DNA from: ZC4RG30 sp040508085
Lineage (GTDB): Bacteria; Pseudomonadota; Gammaproteobacteria; Steroidobacterales; Steroidobacteraceae
Reading direction: 5' to 3'
Assembly: GCA_040508085.1 (NCBI GenBank)
Contig: JBEVNO010000072.1
Location: 1 to 64,000, forward strand
Length of the DNA: 64,000 bases
The position numbers and the translations under genes were made by a program. The notes under the pieces are model-generated. The model did not search any database, was not told where the DNA came from, and saw only the letters and a program-made list of their open reading frames with translations. Positions 35,001-43,804 of the stretch are shown piece after piece (within the stretch, counting starts at the first letter, position 1; each line of letters begins with the position of its first letter).

Positions 35001-35503
35001 ACCGTTTCGCAACCACCTGGTTGTCCGTAGCACTGCTGCTGGCCTCGGCCTGCGTGCAGCCGGCGGCCCAGCAGGAATTCCAGCCGGCGCAGCTGCGCGA
35101 CTTTCCCCGCGGGGAACTGACGATCGAGCGGGCCGGAGGGCGCGACAGCTTCCGCATCTGGTACGCGGATACCGAGGAACGCTCGCAGCAGGGGCTGATG
35201 TGGATCCGGCAGCTGCCGCGCGATTACGGGATGCTGTTCCCGCTGGATCCGCCACGGGAGCTGTTCATGTGGATGAAGAACACCTATGTGCCGCTGGACA
35301 TGCTGTTTTACGACAGCACCGGCCGGATCACCCACATCCATGCCGGCGCCACGCCACTGTCCGAGGCCATCATCGAGTCTTCCGGCAAGGTTTCAGGGGT
35401 GCTGGAGATCCTCGCCGGCGAAGCCCAGCGGCGCGGTATCCGCATCGGCGACCGCCTGGTCACCAAGGGGCCGCGCCGGGCTGCCATTTCTGCGACGCCG
35501 TAG
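34997..35503 (+). CDS. DUF192 family lipoprotein
   Basis: 168 residues with a lipoprotein signal (lipobox SAC near residue 19). The DUF192 domain (about 35-160) shows RSQQGLMWIRQLPRDYGMLF, then FMWMKNTYVPLDMLF and the closing GVLEILAGEAQRRGIRIGDRL. The family is widespread and small, with no established function; FMWMKNT is its most conserved segment. Coupled by ATGA to the preceding lipoprotein gene. Confidence 0.88.
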   Translation: MNRFATTWLSVALLLASACVQPAAQQEFQPAQLRDFPRGELTIERAGGRDSFRIWYADTEERSQQGLMWIRQLPRDYGMLFPLDPPRELFMWMKNTYVPLDMLFYDSTGRITHIHAGATPLSEAIIESSGKVSGVLEILAGEAQRRGIRIGDRLVTKGPRRAAISATP

Positions 35504-35608
35504 CGCCCACGCGACACTTTTGTCTGTAGGGTGTGAATCCCCTAACAAAACCGTTAGCATTTGTCACATCTCCCGTCGGGCGGGAGCAACAATTTTAAGG
35601 AAGGCAGA

Positions 35609-36670
35609 ATGAAGAAATCCCTGTTGACGCTTGCCGTCTCGGCGGCATTGCTGGGCGGTGCGGCTGCGCACGCCGGCACCGACGTGGGCCAGTGGACCAT
35701 TGGCGCTGGTGGAATGTGGACCGAAACCGACTCGGATCGCGGCCTCGACGATGGTCCTGGTTACTACTACTCGATTGGCAAGGCCATCAGCGAGAAGTGG
35801 GACATGAGCATCAATGGCTTTTCCGGCAACTTCGACGATGTCACCCCAGGGGCCACCTGGGACCACGAGATCAAGGGCCTGACGCTGGATTTCGCGCGCG
35901 TATTCTCGCGTGACGAGATCATCAGCCCCTTCATCGTGTTCGGTGGCGGCCTGGTGGACCAGTTCAAGCCGAACGATCGGGACAAGGAAGTGGCCGCCAA
36001 GCTGGGTTTCGGCCTGGTGGGCGACCTGGTGACCTTCGACGGCGGCAGCAAGCTGCAGGCGAAACTGGAATTGGCCGCACGTGGTGCGGTGGGCCGTGGC
36101 GTGATCGACAAGGTGGGCACGCTGGGTCTGCAGTTTGCCTTCGGTGGCAGTGCGCCTACTCCGCCTCCCCCGCCGCCGCCGCCGCCGCCGGTTGCAGTTG
36201 CGCCGCCGCCGCCCCCGCCGCCGCCGCCGCCGCCGCCGCCGGCTGATACGGACCGCGACGGCGTCATCGACGCCAACGACCGCTGCCCGAACACGCCGGC
36301 CGGCGACCGCGTCGATGCCGTGGGTTGCAGCCTGACCATCCGCCTTGAAGTGTTCTTCGATTACGACAAGGCCGTGATCAAGCCGGAGGCCTACCCGGAA
36401 CTGGACCGCGTGGTCGAGTTCATGACCAACACGGTGCCGACCTCTACCGGCGTTGTGGAAGGTCATACGGATACCGTGGGTTCCGACGCCTACAACCTGA
36501 AGCTGTCGCAGCGCCGCGCTGATGCCGTGCTGAAGTACCTGGTCGGCAAGGGCATCCCGGCCTCGCGCCTGAGCGCCACGGGCTTCGGCGAGACTTCCCC
36601 GGTGGCTGACAACAGCACCGCCGAGGGTCGCGCGCTGAACCGCCGCGTGGTGATGCGCCGGACGAACTGA
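35609..36670 (+). CDS. OmpA-family outer-membrane protein with polyproline linker
   Basis: 353 residues. A Sec signal (KKSLLTLAVSAALLGGAAAHA) is followed by an 8-strand-type barrel region (about 25-180), a linker with two runs of 10 and 13 prolines around VAVAP, a calcium-binding thrombospondin type 3-like loop (ADTDRDGVIDANDRCPNTP) and a C-terminal OmpA/peptidoglycan-binding domain with GHTDTVGSDAYNLKLSQRRA. It ties the outer membrane to the cell wall. Strong Shine-Dalgarno (AAGGAAGG, 35598-35604). A weak promoter (TTGTCT 35520-35525, 17 bases, TAACAA) and a small hairpin (35570-35586) lie upstream. Polyproline runs would need EF-P. Confidence 0.92.
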   Translation: MKKSLLTLAVSAALLGGAAAHAGTDVGQWTIGAGGMWTETDSDRGLDDGPGYYYSIGKAISEKWDMSINGFSGNFDDVTPGATWDHEIKGLTLDFARVFSRDEIISPFIVFGGGLVDQFKPNDRDKEVAAKLGFGLVGDLVTFDGGSKLQAKLELAARGAVGRGVIDKVGTLGLQFAFGGSAPTPPPPPPPPPPVAVAPPPPPPPPPPPPPADTDRDGVIDANDRCPNTPAGDRVDAVGCSLTIRLEVFFDYDKAVIKPEAYPELDRVVEFMTNTVPTSTGVVEGHTDTVGSDAYNLKLSQRRADAVLKYLVGKGIPASRLSATGFGETSPVADNSTAEGRALNRRVVMRRTN

Positions 36671-36714
36671 GTCCAGCGCACAGGCCACGGGCTTGCGCCG
36701 TGGCCTCTTTGAAC

Positions 36715-36747
36715 AAGGCCCGGGAGCTCACGCTCCCGGGCCTTTTT
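36715..36747 (+). terminator. Rho-independent terminator of the OmpA gene
   Basis: Stem AGGCCCGGGAG (36716-36726) with CTCCCGGGCCT (36733-36743), 6-base loop, followed by five T. A second 9-bp hairpin (36682-36706, AGGCCACGG/CCGTGGCCT) lies just before it, right after the stop codon. Confidence 0.9.
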
Positions 36748-36787
36748 CATGCCCCAGGCATTGCTGCTCGCGGTCAATGAATGCCAC

Positions 36788-36818
36788 AAAAAACAAACCC
36801 CGCCGAAGCGGGGTTTGT
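36788..36818 (-). terminator. Rho-independent terminator of the Oar-like receptor gene
   Basis: Read on the minus strand: stem ACAAACCCCGC / GCGGGGTTTGT around loop 36804-36807, then a run of six T (A6 at 36788-36793 on the plus strand). It lies 30 bases after the stop of the receptor gene at 36848. Confidence 0.88.
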
Positions 36819-36847
36819 CAGGTCAGGAAGGCCCTGCGGGCCCGGTC

Positions 36848-39800
36848 TTATTCCCCCGAACCCCAGTCGTAACGCACCGTGAAGCGCACGCTGCGCGGGG
36901 CGTTGTAGCTCAGGATCTTCTGGTAGGAGTGGTACGGAACCCCCAGGGCGGATTCCGCATCTTCCATCCGGCTCTGCACTTCCTTGGTGTCGAAGACGTT
37001 GAACACGTCCACGCCGAACTGCAGCTGGTTCTTCATGAAGTTCGGCGCGTAACGCACGCCCAGATCCAGAGTCGTCGTCCACGGCAGGCGGCCCAGGGAA
37101 CCGCGCTCCGCCAGCACGCCATCCACGTAGTGGTAGTACGGACCGTTGTAGGCCACGAAGTTGTCGTGGATGTAGGTCGGCGTCAGCTCCGCAGCGGGCA
37201 CGCCGCCGGGGATTGTCGACACCGGCAGCACGCCCTCTCCGCCGTAGAAGCCAATCGGCGACCGCGGACGGCCCGACATGGAAACCACGGTGGCCGACAC
37301 GCGCCACTCTGCCGAGAGCTCGTAGAAGCCCATCGCCTTGATCTGGTGGCGGCGATCATTCGGCAGCACGCCGTCCGAGCCGACCATCAGCTCGGGCGAA
37401 TCCCAGTTGGCCGTCACGGCGACGTCCGCCTGGCCGCTGTCGGAGTACAGCATGCCTTCGGCATTACCCGTGCTCTTGGACAGCGTGTAGTCGAGCTTGC
37501 CGTACCAGCCGTTCTGCAGCGGATGCTCCACGAACAGGTCCACGCCCTTGTAGATGCGCTTGAGTTTCGGCAGGCCCCACTGCGCCGCAGTGATGTTGGC
37601 CAGCACCGCCTCGCCCGTCACCGGATCCGAGAAGCGGATGACGTTGTCCTCGCCCGGGTTGATGATCCGGCACTGCGCGAGCTGGGTCCAGTATTCCTCG
37701 GCGCGGTCGTCCAGGCCGTTCGGAACCGCATCACCCGAACCATCCACCACGCTGAAGGCGTCCACTCCGCTGCCGCGACCGTTCGCCACGGCCCAGTTGT
37801 AAGCCGGGCGACCATCGCAGTTGTCGTCCAGCTGGCTCTTCAGCGTGCGGTACGTGAACCGCGCGCCGGCCCTCAGGCCCTCGTACACCGAGCCCTCAAG
37901 ACCGAAGGTCAGCTCGTCCTGGAAGTAGGGCTTCAGGTTCTGCGCCGCGGCGGCCAGCGGGTCACGCGCCTGGCCGTACTCCTGGTTCGGGGAATACGGG
38001 CCACTGCCCAGCGGCACCAGGCCAGTCGGCGCCGAGGTGGTGGGGTCGATACCCGTGAAGCGGAAGAACTCGTCCGTGTTGAGCGAGCCACCCACCTGGC
38101 GGAACGCGAGGTTCAGCGGAATGGCGAGGTGGTAGCGGCCCGCATTGGCAAACGCGCGCAGCCGCGAGTTGCCCAGCACATCCCAGCTCACGCCGATGCG
38201 CGGTGCCCACTGGTTCGTCTGGTCGAGGAACACGACCTTGTCCGAGTTGTAGTTCTTGAAGTTCTCGTTGCGCAGGCCGAGCGACAGCAGCACGGTGTCG
38301 CTGAGCTGCCAGCGGTCTTCGATGAAGTACGCGAACTGGTCGGTGGTGAATACGCCGCCGTTGGAAGAGACCGAACGGGTCACGTAATCGCCATTGCCAC
38401 CCGGGCCCACGGCGCCGCCGGCACCGTCAATGGGCAGGTTGGCGTTGGCAACGCCGACCGTCTCGTAAGACCAGAAGTAGCCGGGGCCGGTCGTGATAGT
38501 GCCGTCCTGCACTTCCAGATCCTGAACGTCGTAGCCGATGCGGAAGTCGTGTGCGCCGGCGATCCACTCGAGGTCGAAGCGGTAGCCGTTGGACTTGTCG
38601 TAGGCTTCCGGATCGGAGAGCGTGGCATACGAACCGTAGAACAGCGGCGCACCGCTGCTGCGGTTGTCGCGCACCGCCGTGATGGTGTCGTCGTAGCCGT
38701 ACGGAACGATCGAGTGCTTGTTCTTCTGCTGACCGTAGAGGGCGGTGAAGATCAGGTTCTCGGTGATCGTGCCGGTGTACTTCGCGATGTACAGCTCGCC
38801 ACCATCCTCGAAGTCGAAACCACCGTTCTGGTTGGTGCCCTTGGTGAGCTGCGCCAGACCGCGGTCGGGGTTCGTGGCGGCGGTCGGCACTGCCGTTCCG
38901 CCCGGATAGTAGTAGCCGTACTGCTTGCGGGTTTCCTTGCGGACGTCCGAGATGGCAGTCAGCTCCAGCAGCTGGCCTTCGGCGAAGTTGTAGTCAATCT
39001 TGGCCAGCCAGCGAGGCACTTCGATATCACGGTCGTGCCAGCCGTTGGGGCCGTCGGTAGCGGCGGTGCCGCGACCTGAGAAGTTCGCCGGCCCTTCCAC
39101 CTTGCGCTTCTCGAATTCGCCGTTCACGAAGAAGAACAGCTTGTCTTCGATGATGGGGCCGCCCGCATACAGGCTGTAGAGGGTGCTGGTGGTGTTGCGC
39201 CTGGAGCCCTGGTTCCACAGCGTGTTGTCACGCGAAGTACCGTTGGCCGGGTAGTAGATATCCGGGTTGTCTTCCGTGAGGCCGGAGGGCGTGTAGGTGA
39301 CCTGGCCACCGGCAACCCAGTTGTTTGAGCCGCTCTTGGTGACGATGTTCACCACACCGCCGGTCGAGCGGCCGAATTCCGCGCCGTAACCGCCGGTGAG
39401 CAGCTGGTACTGCGAGATGCCATCGAAGGGCAGCGACGAGGAGCCCAGGCCCTTGATCGGGTCCGTGACGGCATAGCCGTTGATGTAGAACGCATTCTCG
39501 TTGGCGCCCGAGCCGCCGAACGAGGCCGAGGGAGTGCCACGGTTGCTGTTGTAGCGGGAATCGCCGCGCACTGTGCCGGGAGCCAGCAGCGCGACCTCCT
39601 CGATGCTCTGCCTCACCGAGATCTTCGACAGATCTTCCGACGTGAAGACGGTGCGCGTGTCGGTGGCGGAAACGTCGATCGACGTGCTGGTGCCGGCGAT
39701 CAGCGCTTCATCCAGCACCTCATCACCGAAGGTGACCTGGCTGCCGGCGCCGATGGCCACCATCACATTGTCTTTGGACTCAACCGTGTTGTCGGCCTTC

Positions 39801-40054
39801 TGCAGCTCGACCTTGTAGTTGCCCACCGGCAGGGCGGGCACCTGGAATCGACCGGCGCCATCCACCGTCGCGGTGCGCGAAACGCCGGTGGCGGTATTGG
39901 TGATGACTACTTTGCCCGGTTCGCTGGACGTACCGAAAATCGTGCCTACCGCATTCGATTGCGCCAGGGCCGCAGCGGAAATGACCAGTGCAACCGAGGC
40001 GGCGACGGAGCGCTGCCACGGCAGGCGCCGGCGGGTGTTACCAGACTTGTTCAT
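36848..40054 (-). CDS. Oar-like TonB-dependent receptor
   Basis: 1068 residues. After a signal peptide (SVAASVALVISAAALA) comes a carboxypeptidase-regulatory-like beta domain (about 35-115, GKVVITNTATGVSRTATVDGAG), then a plug (RQSIEEVALLAPGT, FYINGYAVTDPIKG, GAEFGRSTGGVVNIVTKSG) and a 22-strand barrel ending in an aromatic-rich strand (RFTVRYDWGSGE). Such receptors import large or unknown substrates with TonB energy and differ from siderophore receptors; no Ton box is obvious. Monocistronic: it has its own promoter (40125-40153) and terminator (36788-36818), and a palindrome upstream (40165-40180) may be its operator. Confidence 0.9.
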   Translation of the reverse strand: MNKSGNTRRRLPWQRSVAASVALVISAAALAQSNAVGTIFGTSSEPGKVVITNTATGVSRTATVDGAGRFQVPALPVGNYKVELQKADNTVESKDNVMVAIGAGSQVTFGDEVLDEALIAGTSTSIDVSATDTRTVFTSEDLSKISVRQSIEEVALLAPGTVRGDSRYNSNRGTPSASFGGSGANENAFYINGYAVTDPIKGLGSSSLPFDGISQYQLLTGGYGAEFGRSTGGVVNIVTKSGSNNWVAGGQVTYTPSGLTEDNPDIYYPANGTSRDNTLWNQGSRRNTTSTLYSLYAGGPIIEDKLFFFVNGEFEKRKVEGPANFSGRGTAATDGPNGWHDRDIEVPRWLAKIDYNFAEGQLLELTAISDVRKETRKQYGYYYPGGTAVPTAATNPDRGLAQLTKGTNQNGGFDFEDGGELYIAKYTGTITENLIFTALYGQQKNKHSIVPYGYDDTITAVRDNRSSGAPLFYGSYATLSDPEAYDKSNGYRFDLEWIAGAHDFRIGYDVQDLEVQDGTITTGPGYFWSYETVGVANANLPIDGAGGAVGPGGNGDYVTRSVSSNGGVFTTDQFAYFIEDRWQLSDTVLLSLGLRNENFKNYNSDKVVFLDQTNQWAPRIGVSWDVLGNSRLRAFANAGRYHLAIPLNLAFRQVGGSLNTDEFFRFTGIDPTTSAPTGLVPLGSGPYSPNQEYGQARDPLAAAAQNLKPYFQDELTFGLEGSVYEGLRAGARFTYRTLKSQLDDNCDGRPAYNWAVANGRGSGVDAFSVVDGSGDAVPNGLDDRAEEYWTQLAQCRIINPGEDNVIRFSDPVTGEAVLANITAAQWGLPKLKRIYKGVDLFVEHPLQNGWYGKLDYTLSKSTGNAEGMLYSDSGQADVAVTANWDSPELMVGSDGVLPNDRRHQIKAMGFYELSAEWRVSATVVSMSGRPRSPIGFYGGEGVLPVSTIPGGVPAAELTPTYIHDNFVAYNGPYYHYVDGVLAERGSLGRLPWTTTLDLGVRYAPNFMKNQLQFGVDVFNVFDTKEVQSRMEDAESALGVPYHSYQKILSYNAPRSVRFTVRYDWGSGE

Positions 40055-40082
40055 TCAGTTCATCCCTAAGGTTGGTTGGGGA

Positions 40083-40115
40083 GCAATGCACGGCACACCT
40101 TTGTGAAGGCATTGC
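40083..40115 (-). promoter_or_regulatory. Inverted repeat in the 5' untranslated region of the Oar-like gene
   Basis: GCAATGC (40083-40089) and GCATTGC (40109-40115) can pair across a 19-base interval that holds a further small complementarity. It lies between the predicted promoter and the start codon of the receptor gene, so it could form a leader hairpin in the mRNA. No function can be shown. Confidence 0.3.
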
Positions 40116-40124
40116 AGTGGCTGA

Positions 40125-40153
40125 AGAATAGTTAACAGAGGCGTAAGAAAACA
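40125..40153 (-). promoter_or_regulatory. Predicted sigma-70 promoter of the Oar-like receptor
   Basis: On the minus strand: -35 TTGTTT (40153-40148), a 17-base spacer and -10 TATTCT (40130-40125). This predicts a start near 40118 and a leader of about 64 bases. The region is unusually AT-rich for this window. Confidence 0.45.
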
Positions 40154-40164
40154 AGAAAAAATGC

Positions 40165-40180
40165 GTTGCATCGACGCAAC
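40165..40180. promoter_or_regulatory. LacI-type operator candidate
   Basis: A 16-bp palindrome GTTGCATCGACGCAAC with one mismatched pair and a central CG, the layout of LacI/GalR-family sites. It is centred about 55 bases upstream of the predicted transcription start of the Oar-like receptor gene. No LacI-type gene lies in this window. Confidence 0.4.
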
Positions 40181-40323
40181 AGCCATTCAGTGGCGAGGGA
40201 GGCGGCCCGGTAACGCGGGCGGCTAAAGCCTGAAAATCCAGCGCCGGAGCGATGTCGGCGCGGACCGACGCGGGCACTTGGTTTGTGGTGCAAACTACCC
40301 AGCCCGGGCAGTTTACCGGCCCG

Positions 40324-40491
40324 CTAGTCGCGCCGGTGTTCGGCAGCCGAACTGCAGGTAGAGCAGCCGTCCGCCGGGGCCTGGGGCTTGCTGCGCCGGA
40401 ATATCGAACGCCCGCGGAGATTGCGCCAGGCCGCCCACGCGGCTACAGCCGCGGCGATGAACACCAGAATATGCTGCACCGTGTCATTCAT
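40324..40491 (-). CDS. Small FeoB-associated Cys-rich membrane protein
   Basis: 55 residues. One membrane helix (HILVFIAAAVAAWAAW) is followed by a basic stretch and a CSTC motif near the C-terminus. Proteins of this form are found after feoB in many bacteria; the cysteines may bind iron or sense redox in place of FeoC. The ATG at 40491 overlaps the feoB stop (ATGA), so it is the third gene of the feo operon. Confidence 0.78.
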   Translation of the reverse strand: MNDTVQHILVFIAAAVAAWAAWRNLRGRSIFRRSKPQAPADGCSTCSSAAEHRRD

Positions 40492-42377
40492 GCCAGCACC
40501 GCCTTGGCCACGTGATACGTCAGGAACGATGCTGCGTACGCCATGGCAAACAGGTATCCCAGGGTAATCAGAGGATAGCGCCAGGAATTGGTTTCCCGCT
40601 TGATGGTGGCGATGGTGGAAAGGCACTGCGGCGCGTAGATGTACCAGGCCAGCAGCGACAGGGCCGTCGGCAGGCTCCAGCTGGCGGCGATCAGCGGTGC
40701 CAGCGCCACATCCACATTATCGGCGGCGGCGGAAAGCGCATACACGGTGCCCAGCGCACCCACCGCCACCTCGCGTGCGGCCAGCCCCGGCACCAGCGCG
40801 ATCGAGATCTGCCAGTTGAACCCGATGGGCGCGAACACGTACTCCAGCAAGCGGCCGAGCATGCCGGCGAAGCTGTACTCGATGGGCAGGCCGGTAGCGC
40901 CGGCCGGTGGCCCGGGGTAGGTGCTGAGGAACCACAACACCACCATCAGGGCCAGGATGATGCCGCCCACCCGCGTCAGGAAGATCTTGGCCCGCTCCCA
41001 CAGGCCGATGACGAGGTTGCGCAGGTTGGGCCAGCGGTATTCGGGCAGCTCCATCATCAGCGGGTGGTAGCTGGACCGCAGCGTGAAGCGCTTCATCACG
41101 AACGCCACCGCCAGCGCCGACAGCACCCCGATGGCATACAGCGCGAACATCACCAGCCCCTGCAGGTTGAACACACCGACAGCGCGCGCCGGAATGAAGG
41201 CGCCGATGATCAGGGCGTACACCGGCAGCCGCGCCGAGCAGGTCATCAGCGGCGCCAGCAGGATGGTGGCCAGCCGGTCGCGCAGGTTGGGAATGGTGCG
41301 CGCGGCCATGATGCCGGGGATGGCGCAGGCGAACGACGACAGCAGCGGAATGAAGGCCCGCCCCGACAGGCCCACCCCACCCATCAGGCGATCCAGCAGG
41401 AAGGCGGCGCGCGGCAGATAGCCGGAATCCTCCAGCAGCAGGATGAAGAAGAACAGGATCAGGATCTGCGGCAGGAAGATCACCACGCTGCCCAGGCCCG
41501 CGATCACGCCATCCACCAGCAGGCTGCGAACCGGGCCATCCGGCAGTGCCGCGCGCAGCCATTCACCTAGCGCGCCGGCACCGGCATCGATGAGATCCAT
41601 GGGCAGAGCGGCCCAGCTGAATACGGCCTGGAACATCAGGAACAGCACCGCCGCCAGCAGCGCCGGACCCGCCACCGGGTGCATGACCACGGCATCGATG
41701 CGCGCCAGCGCCTGCGTGCGCAGCGGTTCGCGATATCCGATGTGGGTCAGGATGCGGCGCACCTCGCGCTGCGTGGCCTCCACCTGCTCGCGCCCCAGCG
41801 CCGTCCAACCGGGGGTCGCCACCGGCTCGCCATGGGTGAAACCGGCCAGCTGCGCCAGCAGCTGCCGCTCGCCGCCGGACTGAACGGCCACGGTCTCCAC
41901 CACCGGGCAGCCGAGTTCAGCAGACAGGCGTGCGGCATCCACGTTCATGCCGCGCTTGCGCGCGATGTCGCTGAGGTTCAACGCCACGATCATGGGGCGG
42001 CCGAGGCGCAGCAGCTCCAGCGACAGCCGCAGGCCGAGCCGCAGGTTGGTCGCATCCACCACGTTGACGATCAGATCCGGCGGCGGCTCGCCACGCAGGC
42101 GGCCCAGCACCACGTCGCGCGCGATGGCTTCGTCCAGCGTGGTGGCGGCCAGGCTGTAGGTACCGGGCAGGTCCAGCACCCGGTACTCGCGCCCGGCAGC
42201 GCTGTCCTCGCAAACGCCTTCCTTGCGTTCCACGGTCACGCCGGCATAGTTCGCCACCTTCTGGCGGCTGCCGGTCAGGCGGTTGAACAGCGCCGTCTTG
42301 CCGCAATTCGGCACCCCCACCAGTGCCACGCGCAGCTGCGGCTCCGGCGCCGCCGCCGCGGCCGGTACGGCGCTCAT
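40488..42377 (-). CDS. feoB: Ferrous iron transporter FeoB
   Basis: 629 residues, shorter than E. coli FeoB (773). The cytoplasmic G domain (about 15-180) shows G1 GVPNCGKT, the switch region NYAGVTVERKEG and G3 DLPGTYSL; the G4 site reads NLSD rather than the usual NMxD or NKxD. The membrane core carries the Gate-type repeats (e.g. GRAFIPLLSSFACAIPGI and TCSARLPVYALII) with conserved cysteines for Fe(II). It imports ferrous iron in low oxygen. The start overlaps the feoA stop (ATGA). Part of feoA-feoB-small protein. Confidence 0.94.
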   Translation of the reverse strand: MSAVPAAAAAPEPQLRVALVGVPNCGKTALFNRLTGSRQKVANYAGVTVERKEGVCEDSAAGREYRVLDLPGTYSLAATTLDEAIARDVVLGRLRGEPPPDLIVNVVDATNLRLGLRLSLELLRLGRPMIVALNLSDIARKRGMNVDAARLSAELGCPVVETVAVQSGGERQLLAQLAGFTHGEPVATPGWTALGREQVEATQREVRRILTHIGYREPLRTQALARIDAVVMHPVAGPALLAAVLFLMFQAVFSWAALPMDLIDAGAGALGEWLRAALPDGPVRSLLVDGVIAGLGSVVIFLPQILILFFFILLLEDSGYLPRAAFLLDRLMGGVGLSGRAFIPLLSSFACAIPGIMAARTIPNLRDRLATILLAPLMTCSARLPVYALIIGAFIPARAVGVFNLQGLVMFALYAIGVLSALAVAFVMKRFTLRSSYHPLMMELPEYRWPNLRNLVIGLWERAKIFLTRVGGIILALMVVLWFLSTYPGPPAGATGLPIEYSFAGMLGRLLEYVFAPIGFNWQISIALVPGLAAREVAVGALGTVYALSAAADNVDVALAPLIAASWSLPTALSLLAWYIYAPQCLSTIATIKRETNSWRYPLITLGYLFAMAYAASFLTYHVAKAVLA

Positions 42378-42676
42378 CGGGGCGCCGTCCGCACCATCAC
42401 CGCCTGGGCCTCCCGGCGCCGCAACGCGAAGCAGCTGCCGCCGATGCGCACCGCGATGGGGTCACCGCCGGGCCTGGATTCGGCAATGATCTCGAACGCC
42501 TCCCCCGCCACGAAGCCCAGCTCGATCAGGCGCATCACGATGGTCCCACCCGCCTCGTCGCCCAGCACCGCATCATCGTCGCGCACGCCCGCGACCCAGC
42601 CACGCGCGCCCTTGTGCAGGCCTGCCAGGGAAACGCTGGACTCGAAATCAGGGGCCGGAACGGCGGTTGGGGACAT
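42374..42676 (-). CDS. feoA: Ferrous iron transport protein FeoA
   Basis: About 100 residues with the SH3-like FeoA fold: VSLAGLHKGARGWVAGV, then MRLIELGFVAGEAFEIIAES and the closing IAVRIGGSCFALRRREAQAVMV. It is a cytoplasmic partner of FeoB. The ATG at 42676 is preferred because the Fur-like site ends just upstream; a TTG at 42703 would place the Fur site inside the gene. It has an N-terminal extension of about 20 residues over the usual 75-80. Confidence 0.87.
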   Translation of the reverse strand: MSPTAVPAPDFESSVSLAGLHKGARGWVAGVRDDDAVLGDEAGGTIVMRLIELGFVAGEAFEIIAESRPGGDPIAVRIGGSCFALRRREAQAVMVRTAPR

Positions 42677-42687
42677 GGGTGTCTGAA

Positions 42688-42702
42688 TGAGAATTGATTG
42701 CA
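42688..42702. promoter_or_regulatory. Fur-box-like site upstream of feoA
   Basis: TGAGAATTGATTGCA matches about 10 of 15 positions of the 7-1-7 Fur consensus TGATAATGATTATCA, and its surroundings (GAATGAGAATTGATTGCAAT) resemble known gammaproteobacterial Fur sites. It would make the feo operon iron-repressed. Confidence 0.45.
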
Positions 42703-42749
42703 ATAAGATACCCGATTAGCCGGATCGGGACGACCCGGCCAAGGGGTGC

Positions 42750-43766
42750 TCAGCCCTGCAGGATGGCTGCGGCCTGGTCGACCTCGTCGGCGCTGCCCAG
42801 GATCACGGTGGTGCGCTGGTGGATCTGGGTGGGCTGCACCTCGAGGATGCGCTGCCCCGGCGCCGCGATGGCCTTGCCGCCCGCCTGCTCGACCAGGAAG
42901 GCCATGGGATTGGCCTCGTACATCAGGCGCAGCTTGCCCTTGGGCGCCTTCTTCGTGGGCGGGTACATGAACACGCCGCCCTGGATCATGATGCGATGGA
43001 CGTCGGCCACCATCGCGCCCACGTAGCGGCTGGAGTAGCCGTTCTCCTGCGCCCAGTGCAGGTAGCGCTGGTAGCCCTCGGGCATGCTCAGGCGGTTGCC
43101 CTCGTTCATCGAATAGCACTTGTTCTTCGGGGGGATCTTCATGCCTTCGGCCACGCGCATGAAGGCGCCGATGGAAGGATCAAGCACGAACATGTCGACA
43201 CCGTTGCCGATGGTGAGCAGCATCACGGTCGATGAGCCGTAGATCACGTAGCCGGCCGCCACCTGGCGCAGCCCGGGCTGCAGCAGTGAATCCTCTATCT
43301 TCGTGGAACGGCGGTCCTTGCGCAGGATGCTGAAGATGGTGCCGACGCCGCCGGCGACATCCAGGTTCGACGAGCCGTCGAGCGGATCGAACATCACGCA
43401 GTAACGCGTTGCGCCGTCGTTGTCGTCGCGCAGGATGACCGCCTCGTCATTCTCTTCCGAGGCCACCACTGCCACGCCCTGCCGGCCGCCGAGGTTGCGC
43501 AGCAGGATCTCGTTCGCGATCACGTCCAGCTTCTGCTGTGTTTCGCCCTGCACGTTCTGGCTGCCGACACTGCCGAGCACGTCTTCGAGGCGCGCGCGGC
43601 GCACCTGTGCGGCGATCATCTTGGCGGAGATGGAGATGGCCGACAGCACCCATGAAAGCGTGCCGGTGGATTCAGGAAAACGCGCCTGCTGCTCCAGGAT
43701 GTGCGACTGGATGGTGACGATGGGGCGCATGCCGGCGCTACCGGTGGAGTCTGGTTTGGCATTCAT
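42750..43766 (-). CDS. fbp: Fructose-1,6-bisphosphatase class 1
   Basis: 338 residues. The metal-binding signature FDPLDGSSNLDVAGGVGTIF is clear (about residues 115-135), preceded by SEENDEAV and followed by the substrate-binding NEGNRLSMPEGYQRYLH and YVGAMVADVHRIMIQGG. It hydrolyses fructose 1,6-bisphosphate in gluconeogenesis and so feeds glucose phosphates to the glycogen island. The ATG at 43766 gives the usual length. It is divergent from modB with 38 bases between them. Confidence 0.95.
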   Translation of the reverse strand: MNAKPDSTGSAGMRPIVTIQSHILEQQARFPESTGTLSWVLSAISISAKMIAAQVRRARLEDVLGSVGSQNVQGETQQKLDVIANEILLRNLGGRQGVAVVASEENDEAVILRDDNDGATRYCVMFDPLDGSSNLDVAGGVGTIFSILRKDRRSTKIEDSLLQPGLRQVAAGYVIYGSSTVMLLTIGNGVDMFVLDPSIGAFMRVAEGMKIPPKNKCYSMNEGNRLSMPEGYQRYLHWAQENGYSSRYVGAMVADVHRIMIQGGVFMYPPTKKAPKGKLRLMYEANPMAFLVEQAGGKAIAAPGQRILEVQPTQIHQRTTVILGSADEVDQAAAILQG

Positions 43767-43804
43767 ACGGCGATTATGACCCGCAGCGTCTATCCTTGCC
43801 GCCC

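Noticed and set aside
36749..39079. Plus-strand 776-codon frame opposite the Oar-like receptor
   Set aside because: Val/Arg/His-rich antisense product; the receptor frame shows full TonB signatures.
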